A DNA stretch of 64,000 nucleotides, taken from Gerris lacustris (Eukaryota; Arthropoda; Insecta; Hemiptera; Gerridae). The notes under the pieces were generated by a model. The model did not search any database. It was given only the letters and a program-made list of their open reading frames with translations, and was not told where the DNA came from. The stretch's first letter is position 1. Every line of letters starts with the position of its first letter. A program made the position numbers and the translations under genes. The stretch spans positions 15,711,050 through 15,775,049 of the forward strand of contig OX578286.1 in assembly GCA_951217055.1 (NCBI GenBank), given 5' to 3'. Positions 47,629-58,084 of the stretch are shown here, piece by piece.

Positions 47629-48469
47629 ACGTCATGCTGAAAACCACTCAGGAGGTCTTTAAAACATCCAAAACGGATAATTCCGTTGAAATCTCGAAAA
47701 AAAAGTTTTGGTGAAAACAATACTTTTCCTACTATAGGTTGTGAGGAAAAGTAATAACAATCAGGAGGGAGTTCGGAATAAAATATTATTTTCTTCTTTA
47801 TATTATTTTTTTCATCCATCTTCTTAATATTGACAAAAAAACACAACACACGCCAGCTGAATCTAGTGCAAATGTTACAAACTTTATCATTCATCACAGT
47901 TCAAAGTAGGCCTAATATAAAATTCATAGTTAAAAAAAGTCTTGAGCTAACAAAATCCCTTTTGAAAAACAGTTAAAATATATGTTTTGTATTTAAAAAA
48001 GAACAACAAGTTTTTTTTTTATCCTTGTAAACCCAAATAAGTGACTTTCAGTGACTTTTTTTTAAATAAGTGACAAAAAAGTGACTCTCGTCAAAATAAG
48101 TGACTTTTAGTGACTTTCAGTGACTCACTACAAGCCCTGTGTATATTGATAAAAAATTGTATTATTTATGGAGACTTTTTCTTTTCATACTCTCTCGAAA
48201 AACCAGATACGCTACATCGAAGCCCAGTTAATCTACGACAGATACATACGCCCAAGATTCGCAAAATCGACCTGTATACAGCTGGGTCTCAAAATAGAGG
48301 ACTGAAGATGGAAAAATGTATTCAGAGAAAACTTATGAAATGAAGAAGTATCCATAATTGGTGCATTTTTGATCAATGTAGAGAAAATACTTTAGTTATA
48401 CATGCCAGTTTTTTTTTTTATTTCTATGCATAATGCCCCAGATACGCTACATCAACCAAAATTTGTCTT

Positions 48470-48910
48470 AAAATTGTTAAAATGGTCTTCACTAATCTTC
48501 AACACAACTTCTTTCTGCAGTATACAACTGTCAACACATAAAATATCACGAGTAGTGTGACTCTGAAAGTTGCCCCATATTATGTTGGAAGATGAAGAAA
48601 TCCTCAATAAATTGAGAAGTTACTATGGAGAATATCACCTCTTGAATGGTCTTCACTATTCTTTAACTCAACTTCTCTCTGCAGTAAAGTGTCAACACAT
48701 CTAAAATATTCCGAGTAGAGTGATTCTTCAATTTGTCCCATATTATATTGGAAGATGAAGAAATCCTTACTAAATTGAGAAGTGCGTATGGAGGATATCA
48801 TCTCTTGAATGGTCTTCGCTATTCCTTAACATGACTTATTTCTGCAGTATATTGTCAACACATCTAAAATTTTCCGTTTAAAGTGTTTCTTTAATTTGTC
48901 CCATTTATCC
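48470..48910. repeat. 163-bp tandem repeat, about 2.7 units
   Basis: GGTCTTCAC/GGTCTTCGC at 48484, 48648 and 48811 (periods 164 and 163). Units contain TCAACACATCTAAAATATTC, GTCCCATATTATATTGGAAG and GAAGAAATCCT. No coding signal. Confidence 0.9.
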
Positions 48911-49125
48911 CGTTCGAGAGTCACCAAGCCACGAACCTTTAAGTGCATTGGGGGCTGAGGTCGGAATACGACAGGCCAAAAACATACCACAAGTCTGTGA
49001 GTAGACTCGCCAAGCCACAAGCCATGTGAACAAGGCTTATGAATGGGCTTATTAGTTCCTAATTGAGCAGAACGGTAGAGAACGCTTATCTTAGTTTGTT
49101 CGGATAAGTTAATAATTTAAGTTAA
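48911..49125. other. Transition sequence, nothing recognised
   Basis: Moderate GC; a 64-codon minus frame ends here without a domain. GAAAGGTTCGTGGCTTGG and TTGTGGCTTGGCGAGTC (minus strand) form two related words near 48930 and 49000. Confidence 0.25.
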
Positions 49126-49129
49126 TAAG

Positions 49130-49291
49130 ATGGACAACGAGCTACTCCCCAAGAGAATCCAAGAAGCCAGAAGTAAAAGGAGAAGACCTAGTGTGAGGAA
49201 AAGAACAACGTGGATGGCAAAAATGTCATCCTCTATGGCCCAAAGAGGAAGACCACTCCAACTACATTTGATCCCTCAATGGATCAAATGA
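49130..49291 (+). pseudogene. Possible LINE reverse-transcriptase tail fragment
   Basis: A 53-codon frame, MDNELLPKRIQEARSKRR then a basic stretch and TTWMAKM. It resembles the basic tail of non-LTR retrotransposon ORF2 proteins (typically M-D-x-x-R-L-P-K-x-x, then R/K-rich G-R-P-x-x-R-W). The purine-rich codon use differs from the flanks. No catalytic reverse-transcriptase motif lies upstream, and in-frame stops occur just before the ATG, so at best a relic. Confidence 0.3.
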
Positions 49292-49560
49292 GCAATAGAC
49301 AAATGGTCAATGGATAGATGAGGGTAAATATATTTTTGACCCTGCAAGATAGAAGAGAACCTGAATAACTAAACGAGTGATTACTAAAACAGAAAATAAT
49401 TTAAAAGAAATAAACAGTTAAATGAACTTGTTGAAGAAAAAAAAAACTTGATTCTCAATAAAAAAGAAATAAAACTAGAATTTCAATTTCTAATTATGAT
49501 CTGGTTAAACGAAGAGAATCTAGGTTTAGAAAGAACAAGTTTATAAAGTTTTAGTTTGAG

Positions 49561-49617
49561 TAACAAGAACCTAGTTAGAAGCAAACTAGGTTCTTGTTAG
49601 AAACAAGAACCTAGTTA
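49561..49617. repeat. Triplicated 16-bp word forming a perfect hairpin
   Basis: TAACAAGAACCTAGTT (49561-49576), its exact complement AACTAGGTTCTTGTTA (49584-49599), then AACAAGAACCTAGTTA again at 49602-49617. A 16-bp stem with a 7-base loop can form in two alternative pairings. Confidence 0.9.
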
Positions 49618-51010
49618 TCCTTCTGATTTCCAACCTTGGTCTACTACCTTGAGGCTGATCTACCATGTTAATACCTAGTTTTAGGTTACTACCCTCTTTG
49701 ATACCGACATCAAAATATATCCCTATAGCAGGTGCATTTCAAACTTAACAAGAAAACTATCGAGGTACCTATCACAACTTTAGACTTTAATAAGGTAATA
49801 TTGTACCTTGAGGCACCTTAATCTGCCTTTGAAAACCATTCGTAATCATTTACAACTCTACAACATTAAAGCAACTGATTTTTTTTCTCTTAACTTCACA
49901 CAAAGTTCAATCAGTGTGATGGGATATAAAAAACAGCTGAGTAGGAAGGTTATAATATAAAAAAAATCCATAAAAATAATAACAAGGCATGATGGACCGA
50001 CACCGGCAAGATAATTTGAAGGTATCTTCTTAGTCGGAGATAGACAAAAGGTTCGGTAACTTTTGAAGACGGCAATTTCGCCTTTGAAGGCGGCTTTACA
50101 TCCTTTGTATTGCATTTTTTTAACGAAAAGAAGGTAAGAATAATGATTACGGCCCTTCAAAAAAGGTACCAAAAAATATCCAAGGTGTTTCATATCTCGT
50201 TTTATACCAATTATCGGTAGTACATTCTGATTTGTCTTTTTTTAAATAGACTTTAAAAGGGTTATTTTTTAACACCGTGATTTTGTCTAACTACATTGAA
50301 TATTTTCCCCCTCTTTCTTGTTATACTCCATACTTAAATATGTATTTTTTATTTCTTTTAGAGTGATTGAAGTACTAATTTGAAGGTTTTTTTTGTCCAT
50401 TTTTCTATAAAAATGAGCCTTTATAACATGAGTATATTTCTAAAATAGGGATAATTAAGGGATATGTTTAAGGCTTCCGATAATTTCTAATGTATTGTAA
50501 GTAACCAGTGATTGAAGGTTTTTTTTCTCTCCCATGATCAATCCATCAAGAAAACCTTTTTTGTCGGAAAAAATGTAATTTTGACGAGATTCTCGTTAAA
50601 ATTACTCTTCGTACTTGTCTCATTTAAATTTGATTGAAGAGAAAAAGCTGTTTTTTCGTTTTTATTTTATTATAGGGAATAATAAGCAGGTTTCCACCTG
50701 CTTTAAATATGCTTTTAAAGAGAGAGCGTGGGATATTTAGTCCAATACGTGTATAGAGATATGATACATTTATTATGGGTATTTTGTATAATGAAAAATC
50801 AAGTCTTGAAGCATCTTAAAGCCCAGAGAACTTGGTACTTTAAAGAATTAATCATGTTTTCCTTGTGTCAGTATACATTTTAAACATGTTTCTCACTCAT
50901 TAACTTCACGTCAAATCATATAATTTGAATTTTCACCTAGTTTGAATTATAATTTTGTTTTTAAGAATTGTATAGTTATAATGTGGGTACAGAACATTCT
51001 CATAAACATA
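49618..51010. other. No gene recognised; one 111-codon frame noted
   Basis: The minus-strand frame 49858-50193 (111 codons, starts MKHLGYFLVPFLKGRN) has hydrophobic stretches in its C-terminal half and four or five cysteines. No family recognised and no support beyond length, in a region where chance frames are common. The rest is AT-rich and featureless. Confidence 0.25.
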
Positions 51011-51014
51011 GGTA

Positions 51015-51015
51015 C

Positions 51016-51052
<37 letters not shown>
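51015..51052. repeat. (ATT)n microsatellite
   Basis: About 12 ATT units, perfect. Confidence 0.97.
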
Positions 51053-51054
<2 letters not shown>

Positions 51055-51965
51055 ACACATTCTACTCTATTCTTTCCCACAGACATGTTTCTTGTCCCCC
51101 ATTCTATATTATCCTTTCTCATTAAAATGTTTCTTGTGATAGTCCCCTTTCTTATAAAGTTTTTGTTGTGATAGTCCCAATTATATACTATCCTTTCTCA
51201 TGAACATGTTCCTTGTAATAATCACCATTCTACTTTATCCTAGTCCATGTTTCTTAAGATGGTCTCCATTGTACATTATCCTTGTGAACACACATATTTC
51301 TTGTTATAGTCCCCATTCTGCATTATTATTTCACATGATCATGTTTCTTGTGATAGTCCCCATTCGCATTCGCATTAACCTAGTGAACACACATACATCT
51401 TGTCATAGTCCCCATTATACATTTCCCTTGTGAACACATGTTTCCTGTGATAGTCCCCATTATATGTTATCCTTTTTCATTAAACATGTTCCGTGTAAAA
51501 TAACCATTCTAATTTATCCTATTCCATGAACATGTTTCTTCTGATGGTCTCCATTCTACAATATCCTTGAAAACCCCATATTTTTTACGATAGTCCCCAT
51601 TCTAGATCATCCTATTCCATGAACATATTTCTTGTGATAGTCCCCATTCAACTTTATCCTATTCCATGAACATTCGCATTCGCATTAACCTAGTGAACAC
51701 TCATACTTCTTGCCATAGTTCCTATTCTGCATTATCATTTCCCAATAACATGTTTCTTGTGGTGATAGTCCTTATTCTAGATCATCCTATTCCAAGAAAA
51801 TATTTATAGTGATAGTCCCCATTTAACTTTATCCTATTCCATGACCATGTTTCTTGTGATAATACATTATCCTTGTGAACACACATATTCTACTTTGATA
51901 GTCCCCATTCTGCTTTATCATTTCCCAAGAACATATTTCTTGTGATAATCCTTATTCTTCAACTA
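51055..51965. repeat. About 50-60-bp degenerate tandem repeat, 900 bp
   Basis: The unit is recognisable from ACATGTTTCTTGTGATAGTC, CCCATTCTACATTATCC and TTCTCATGAACA, repeated about 15 times with length variation. A GAACATTCGCATTCGCATTA subunit occurs at about 51360 and 51667 and marks a higher-order repeat. Plus-strand frames over it (MFLVI...) are by-products. Confidence 0.88.
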
Positions 51966-51969
51966 TGCA

Positions 51970-53208
51970 CATTACTATCTATAGGAGCTATATATTTTTT
52001 TTTGTAAAAAATAAGGAATACTATTTGCTAGGAAATTAAACTTGGTACATATCTCTCACGGAATTTCTTACAATAATAAATTTCTACATCTATGTAAATT
52101 CAATATATCAGAAGCCAAAAAACAAAAAACATTAGACTTAATGAGTACTCTACTGTAAAATATAATTTTTTTCTCTATTCTAAAAAAAAAAATCTTGAAA
52201 GATTCTCATAATCCTATCGATTATATTACCCTTATTAAAGTACCCCTATCGTGGAAAATAATTTTTTCCCCCTTTTTATGATTTTACAGACTTAAATAAC
52301 ACACTACTGAATATTACACACTGTTAGAAAGAATAATTATGAAAATGCATTATTCAACATTTTTTTTTTTAAGCAATCATAATAACACTTATTGCCTTTA
52401 ATTAGCTTGAGAATGTACTAAAGAGTTGAAATACAGCAAAAATGAATTTGTTAAGTCCAATTTGAACCCCAATTGGGTTACTTAACAAGTACAAAGTAAT
52501 AATTAGTTAAGAGTGAAGGTTCTATGTAATTAGGAAGATAAAAATAATTCTGGTTAAACGTATCTTTAAGAAATTGGGATTTATAGTGAAATAGAGTGAG
52601 AAAAAAAGGGGGTGAGATAGATCAATATACAAAGAAAATCTCCCACGGTTGGTTGCTTCATAGGAGTTCACTCATAAATGACAGCGAATTATCAGGGTAC
52701 TAGTAAGTTATAGGAGCTTGATCATAGATTGTATACTCTAGCAATATTCAAGTGATGGAAAATTATTTATGTCAAAGCCAAAGCAGAGAGCATTTGGCGT
52801 TTCAAAATCCGCTCTGAGCCTTTAACGTATTCAAATTCGGGACGTAACTGACGGAAAGGTATGAGGGATATAGGAATACGTAGGAGGTAGTTATGTTTAC
52901 ACTCTACAACCCCTTCCCTGAGTGCTTAACTACAAGGATGCTAGAGGTCTTCGATCCTAGTAAACCTTGCCCGGTATGAAGGTTACTTTGCATTGTGTTG
53001 GGTATTACGGAGCCTCGTGCTCTCCAACATACTGACGGTTAACTAACAGGAGAGTAGACTTGAGTAGGAGCTCATCTCTGTTTGCCTTCTAACGGCCCAC
53101 CCCTACTTCCCCAATATCCCGCCGTACCACTACAAAATACACTCTCCCCTCCATCGATTTTATAATACAGTAAATGACGTCACACTACTACATAATAACC
53201 CATACAGT
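51970..53208. other. No gene recognised; less AT-rich second half
   Basis: 51970-52740 is AT-rich. 52740-53160 has balanced composition (CCCTTCCCTGAGTGCTTAAC, CGGCCCACCCCTACTTCCCC) and no match to other repeats here. No frame longer than about 50 codons, so not an obvious exon. Confidence 0.3.
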
Positions 53209-53211
53209 ATT

Positions 53212-53466
53212 AAAGGAATTACAACAAACTGTCTTTCCACGTAAATTGAAATTAATTTAATATCAAAGCATCTTTCAGCCTTCAAAAGGCCATCATCAGT
53301 GCCTATTGCAGAAGAAAAAGAGTTAGATACATTAATTAAAAGATTTAGTGAGAGGTGAGTCTACTTAATATCGGAGATCGACGTGTCTCACGAAGGCTGA
53401 AAGTTACTTTGATATTAAAATCATTTCAATTTACGTGGCGAGACAGTTTGTGTTATATTCCTTCAA
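53212..53466. mobile_element. repF foldback element
   Basis: The left arm (about 53212-53305: ACAAACTGTCTTTCCACGTA, ATATCAAAGCATCTTTCAGC, GGCCATCATCAGTGCC) and the right arm (about 53384-53466: GAAGGCTGAAAGTTACTTTG, TTACGTGGCGAGACAGTTTG) are inverted copies about 80 bp long. Related to 31914-32226 and 29850-29940 through the GGCACTGATGATGGCC and ACGTGGAAAGAC words. Confidence 0.82.
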
Positions 53467-53569
53467 GATGGCCTCCATAGGCGCTCCCATAACTAGCATG
53501 GAATTAATCTAACTAGTAGTTCTGTGAACAGTAGACCTCGCGAAAATTAGAAAAAAAATTAAACGACGA

Positions 53570-54080
53570 GAGTCCATTTAAATACGAATCTAAAGGTATA
53601 AATCGATTTCCCGAGAAAAATCTAGTTTCTGTGAAAATAATTTAAAACGCGGACAGTGAGAGGAGTGGTTCGATTCCCCGCTGGGGCGAAGTTATTTTTA
53701 TGGTATTTGTAAAAATTTAATTCGAAAATAAACCATAAAAATCGATTTCAATAACTTAGAGGATAAATGATAACCCGAACCTGAGGTGAAATCGAGAAAT
53801 TAATTTAAGCTATAAATTTGGGGGCACTCTCCCTCAAAAACTCTGAAAAACATTGTTTCGTGAAAACTATTCCGACGATTTTTTTTTTTTTTTTTAAATG
53901 TAGACCATTTAAATACGAATCTAACGGTATAAATTCATTTTCCGGGAAAAATCTAGCTTCTGAGAAAACAGTTAGAGGCCGGGTTCGATTCCCTGCGGGG
54001 AAGGTTATTTTTATGGTAATTCTAAACTTTTTTAAACAAATAAACCATATACATAGATTTTAATGTCTTAAAGGAACATC
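53570..54080. repeat. 315-bp direct duplication, each copy with a tRNA-type B box
   Basis: CATTTAAATACGAATCTAA (53575 and 53907), AAATCTAGTTTCTG / AAATCTAGCTTCTG, GGTTCGATTCC (53667 and 53982), GTTATTTTTATGGTA and AATAAACCATA recur in the same order. GGTTCGATTCC matches the RNA polymerase III B box exactly; no convincing A box precedes it. Probably a SINE-derived unit present as a tandem pair. Confidence 0.75.
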
Positions 54081-54215
54081 TATTCCAAATTTCAAGAAAA
54101 AAAAATATATTTTTGAAAAAAAGTCTAAATAACTTTTTTTTTAAATTAATAACAATTTTTTTTTTTATAAAAAAACAACTATATATATTTATTTTCCCAA
54201 CTTGAAGTAACATTC

Positions 54216-54337
54216 ATGCCAAATTTCCAGATAAACAAAAAATAAATTAGAAAAAATTATTTGTTTCATTGTTTTTCATGCCAAATTTCAAGATAAACAA
54301 AAAATAAATTAGAAAAAATTATTTGTTTAATTTTTTT
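54216..54337. repeat. 62-bp tandem duplication
   Basis: TGCCAAATTTCCAGATAAAC (54218) and TGCCAAATTTCAAGATAAAC (54280), each followed by AAAAAATAAATTAGAAAAAA. Period 62. A third, diverged ATGCCAAATTTTAAGATAA is at 54389. Confidence 0.9.
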
Positions 54338-54339
54338 TT

Positions 54340-55025
54340 TAAATTTAAAAATGAAATTCATTAAATATAAGACTTCAAAGAACACCTATGCCAAATTTTA
54401 AGATAATCGAATAAAGCGTTTGGCCGTAAGCGCGTAACAAACATTTTGAGACGAAATGCAAAACGGTCTATTACCTGGGGATGACTGGGGAACAAAAGAT
54501 TTAAAACAAAAAACCTCGCTTCGCTCGTTCAATTAGAAATTTCGAATACATTAGTGTTAGCGTAATAAATAAATATTTATATAAATAAAATTAAATATAA
54601 GGTGTCATTAATGGAAGACAAATCAAATAAAACATCCTGTAGACAGACAAGTATTGAACAGCGATCCCCTGCATGCAAAGAGGGATAAATAATTTTCAGA
54701 ATGCTGATAAGCAAATAATACCTGCGGTATCTAGTAATCTACTATATCTAATGGTTAATACATATCGGGGTTTTAACTCTCTCGCTCTAGTATAGAGCTC
54801 ATATTACATACCTCCAATCATTAATCCACAAATGTCAATATGTGGTATTTTTTGTGTTCGAATATTGTTTAAATTCATATTTAAGAATATAATGGTTATT
54901 AATAAAGCACATAATTCAAAGTAGAATAAAATATTATCCACATTATTCATATCATATTAATAACAATAATATTGTATTATGAGTAAATTCCATAGAATCC
55001 TGTAAGAAACCAATAATTTAATACT
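54340..55025. other. No gene recognised
   Basis: Contains CTCGCTTCGCTCGTTC (54517-54532), the same GAGCGAAGCGAG-type word seen in hairpins at 39887. Otherwise AT-rich. Confidence 0.3.
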
Positions 55026-55030
55026 AAATA

Positions 55031-55572
55031 CTCTGGCAATTCGTGTGGTACGTAGCTTCATCGCATCACGTACTTTATTGATTTTATGCTTTTGCAAGCC
55101 ATTATTGTCTAATTTTTTTTTAACATGAAATAAAGTATAAATTTAGCAAAAGTTAAAGAGCACAGACGGTTGAAATTAATCTGGGGCTATCTGCGGGTTA
55201 CTTTCGATAAACTATAAAGTTTCATACAAATGAGATAAGTACTTTTGAAGCTATATAGGTCTAAATAAATGTTCATAAATTTATGTACATGCGGAAGAGA
55301 AATAAATAAGGTTGAAACGTATATGGGACCAACAATGAGCTAATTGTGACCTACCATACAAATTTCATTAAAATCGGACGTGTAGTTTTTAAGATATGTC
55401 GGATCGCAAAAATAAAGCGATAGACCGACAAACAGACACGGAAACAAAAATTTTCCCTGATGAATGAAACGGATTTCTGTCTTTTTTTTTTTTTTTTTTA
55501 AATCGGAGACAAAATATTTTCGATCTTCAGAACGATTACATAGCTTCCGTTACCTTCGGTAAGCTCGGAAGC
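55031..55572 (+). mobile_element. repA copy, complete
   Basis: CTCTGGCAATTCGTGTGGTA (diverged left end) to CTTCCGTTACCTTCGGTAAG with CTCGGAAGC. It has a poly-T insertion at 55484-55499 inside the AATTTTTGAAATCGG segment. Confidence 0.9.
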
Positions 55573-55586
55573 AAAACTTTAAATAG

Positions 55587-56018
55587 CAGGCGGTGTAAAT
55601 TAATCTGAGGCTATCTGCGGACTACTTTCAACAAACCATCTGAATTTCATATAAAACATATAAGTACTTTTGAAGATATAGGTGTAAATAAATGTATGTT
55701 TGTGTGCATGTGGATGAGAAAAAATGGGCCATAAGGTTGAAATTTATATGGGACCAACAATGAGCTAATTATGACCCTAGCATCCAAATTTCAATAAAAT
55801 TGGACGAGTAGTTTTTAAGATATGTTAGTTAGCAAAAATTAGACTTTATTATATAGACGTTTATTATATAGACCGACAAACAGACAAGAAACCAAAAATG
55901 TTCCTTGATGTCTTAAACGGATATCTGTCTTGTAATTTTTGAAATCGAAGACCTAAAAATCTTAAGTTCTTCATAACAATCACATAGCTTCCATTACCTT
56001 GGGTAAGCTCGAAAACAA
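55587..56018 (+). mobile_element. repA copy, left end missing
   Basis: Starts GCAGGCGGTGTAAATTAATC and ends CTTCCATTACCTTGGGTAAG with CTCGAAAAC. It includes a 20-bp local duplication (TATTATATAGACGTTTATTA near 55847). In tandem with the preceding copy, same orientation. Confidence 0.85.
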
Positions 56019-56262
56019 AATAATGTGATAAGCAAATTTTTAAATTCAAATTTTAAATCCATTTCAATCGAAAGGTAGTCTAAATAGTTGATCAGTTTGT
56101 TGAACTAAAAAGAAAATCAAAGTAATAATCGAAGGTAACGAACCAAAGTGAAGTATATAAAGGCACGAAGACGCGAGTTATAAAACATATCCTTTGAAAT
56201 TACCAGGTGAAGACCAAAAGGACATTGTTCATTACTTGATGATGTCCTGCGTTATAATAGAC

Positions 56263-56457
56263 CTACATAGTAGACGTCCTTGGAAAGGACCTCGGTAATC
56301 TCGAGTTGATTCTTCTTTCATCTTTGTACTTGCATTGTCGTTCAGGGTTCGGAGAACCAGTCCTTTTGACTCTTTCCAAACCCTCCTCGGAGTCGTTCTT
56401 TTGTACTACGTCTGCACCCTGGTCTTGTGTCCTTCCCTGGAATTCTCTTAACTCTTT
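56263..56457 (-). CDS. Coding-like open frame, possible terminal exon, unassigned
   Basis: A 64-codon frame without ATG, bounded upstream by TAA (56458-56460) and ending with TAG at 56263. The sequence is hydrophilic and mixed (EGLERVKRTGSPNPERQ, CKYKDERRINSRLPRSF). Its balanced composition and full amino-acid spectrum differ from the low-complexity chance frames elsewhere. It matches no repeat in the window. It lies on the same strand as, and downstream of, the frame at 58632-59198. No family recognised; it may equally be a pseudogene scrap. Confidence 0.25.
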   Translation of the reverse strand, partial: KELREFQGRTQDQGADVVQKNDSEEGLERVKRTGSPNPERQCKYKDERRINSRLPRSFPRTSTM

Positions 56458-56652
56458 TTAACACTATTTTCTATCTTTGTCTTGTCTTACAATTTTTTAA
56501 TCCTTTTTATTTTCTTTTTACTACTTACGTAGTAAACTTCGAAAGATTAACACATCGTTTAAACTATACATCGATAAAAATCGCCAAACATCTTTAATTT
56601 CTTCATCGGTAAGCGTATATAATTTGTATTCATAATACAAAGTGTGTAGCAA

Positions 56653-56760
56653 GCAGTGACGCACCCTAAATTTATGTCTGGGGGGGGGGGGGGCTGGAAC
56701 CCAGACTGTTAAAAGTAGAATTTAGAACGGGGGAGGGGGACGTATGTGTAGGCATATATA
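56653..56760 (+). mobile_element. hAT-type terminal sequence
   Basis: CAGTGACGCACCCTAAATTT followed by a G-run (56680-56693) looks like the CAGTG(G/A)CG ends of hAT elements. The opposite end was not found, so a solitary or truncated terminus. Confidence 0.4.
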
Positions 56761-57285
56761 AAGAAAACGAAACTTTTTGTGTTTTATGAGCAGTAAGTAT
56801 TAAAAAAATATTCAAAAAAGCAGTTGTTTCTCGTCTATAAGAACGAATATCCGCTCTTGTGTACAGAGCCTGATTTGTGAAATAAAGTTACTATTAGTAG
56901 GAGAGACGTATTTCTTAATTCGTAATTCCTAATAAAGTGTCCTAAGTAAGTAGTAATTCCTCCTCTACTTCTACCTTGAAAAGATACTCTAAATGAAATA
57001 GTAGTGTCATACCACAACATTACAGATTACTAGACGTTAATCAATTTCTATATTTTGTTAATTAATTAAATATGTTGTACTCTTATAGAAGAAACAGTAG
57101 GTCGTTGGTCATTAAAATCATATATATCGAGAGCGATATATTTTTTTTTTTTTTTTTTTTATTAATTAGTTAAATAGATACTTTTAAAATGTTATACTCT
57201 TGTAGAAGAAATAGTTGGTCAATTCAGCCATATGTTTCGAGAAGTATGATCAATAGAATTAATTATATATATATATATTAGCTTC
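56761..57285. other. No gene recognised
   Basis: AT-rich DNA; AGAAGAAACAGTAGGTCGTTGG and AGAAGAAATAGTTGGTCAATT (57088 and 57201) show a roughly 113-bp diverged duplication that includes ATATATCGAGAG/ATATGTTTCGAGAAG. Confidence 0.35.
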
Positions 57286-57289
57286 CGAG

Positions 57290-57965
57290 TGTACCTCAGG
57301 ACACCAGGAATACACTAAATATACACCAAGTGTAAGTCAGTGTTACCAGATAACACTAGGTATACTTCAGAGATACACCATATTATTTGAATACTTTACC
57401 TATATTTTATTGAGAAACTTGGTATAGGTGTAGTCCTGGAGTCCTGGTGTATATCTAGAGTACACCTAGACTATACACAAGACGCACACCAGATAACACC
57501 AGGTATATAAGTCAGGGATGGACCATATTGTTTGAATACTTTACCTATATCCTATATCTTCTTGAGAAACTTAGTGTAGGCGTAGTCCTGGTGTATATCT
57601 AGAGTACACCTGGACTATGCACAAGACGCACACCAGATAACACCATGTTACACCAGATAACACAAGGTATACGTCAGGGATAGACTATATTGTTTGAATA
57701 CTTTACCTATACCTTCTTGAAAAACTTTGTGTAGGTGTCGTCCTGGTGTATATCTGGAGTAGTCCTGGTGTATATCTAGAGTAGTCCTGGTGTATATCTA
57801 GTGTTTACTTGGTGTATATCTGGAGTACACCTGGTGTAAATTTGGTGTACACCTGGTGTAAATTTGGTGTACACTTGGTATACATCTGGTGTATATTTGG
57901 TGTACACTTGGTATACATCCGGTGTATATTTGGTGTACACTTGGTATACATCTGGTGTGCATCTT
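57290..57965. repeat. GGTGTA-rich tandem repeat, composite
   Basis: First part: three diverged units of about 145-170 bp (ACACCAGATAACACCA, TTGAATACTTTACCTATA, CTTGAGAAACTT, GTCCTGGTGTATATCTAGAG). Second part from about 57740: 11-22-bp units (GGTGTATATCTGGAGTACAC, GGTGTACACTTGGTATACAT). An 85-codon frame crosses it (YIWCIFGVHLV) and is a by-product. The repeat begins with GCTTCCGAGTGTACCTCAGG, a relic of a repA hairpin end. Confidence 0.88.
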
Positions 57966-58084
57966 GTTATGTTGTAATAATTCTGAATTTCAAATTTGCT
58001 TTTGAAAGTCCCAATTCAAACTTTATTCAACAGAAATGTGTATTTTTTGTTTCCGAAATTAAATAGGATTAAGTAATTATTTCT

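Larger units (their letters stand above)
46681..48139. mobile_element. CAGGG-ended DNA transposon carrying 5S-derived sequence
   Basis: CAGGGCTTGTAG (46681-46692) and CTACAAGCCCTG (48128-48139) are perfect 12-bp inverted termini. TGTATA directly precedes and follows the element (46675-46680, 48140-48145), a probable target duplication. CAGGG ends are typical of hAT elements, although hAT normally duplicates 8 bp. Both subtermini contain several AAATAAGTGACTTTTAGTGA words in the same orientation. The 120-codon minus-strand frame at 47535-47897 is driven by a CA/CATA repeat and is not a transposase. Confidence 0.82.
46581..48464. repeat. 26-bp inverted repeat flanking the 5S-containing element
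   Basis: AAATTTGGGTCGATGTAGCG (from 46581) and its near-perfect complement ending at 48464 (CAGATACGCTACATCAACCA then AAATTT) differ at about two positions. A further copy of CCAGATACGCTACATCGAAG lies at 48203. This suggests an older palindromic element that hosts the younger insertion at 46681-48139. Confidence 0.65.

Noticed and set aside
47535..47897. 120-codon minus frame inside the CAGGG element, considered as transposase
   Set aside because: The C-terminal third is a VCVYVC run from a CA/CATA microsatellite and no transposase motif is visible.
50942..51171. Frames of 65-67 codons
   Set aside because: Built on (ATT)n and the adjoining tandem repeat.
57809..58066. 85-codon frame (YIWCIFGVHLV repeats)
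   Set aside because: Translation of GGTGTA-type tandem units.
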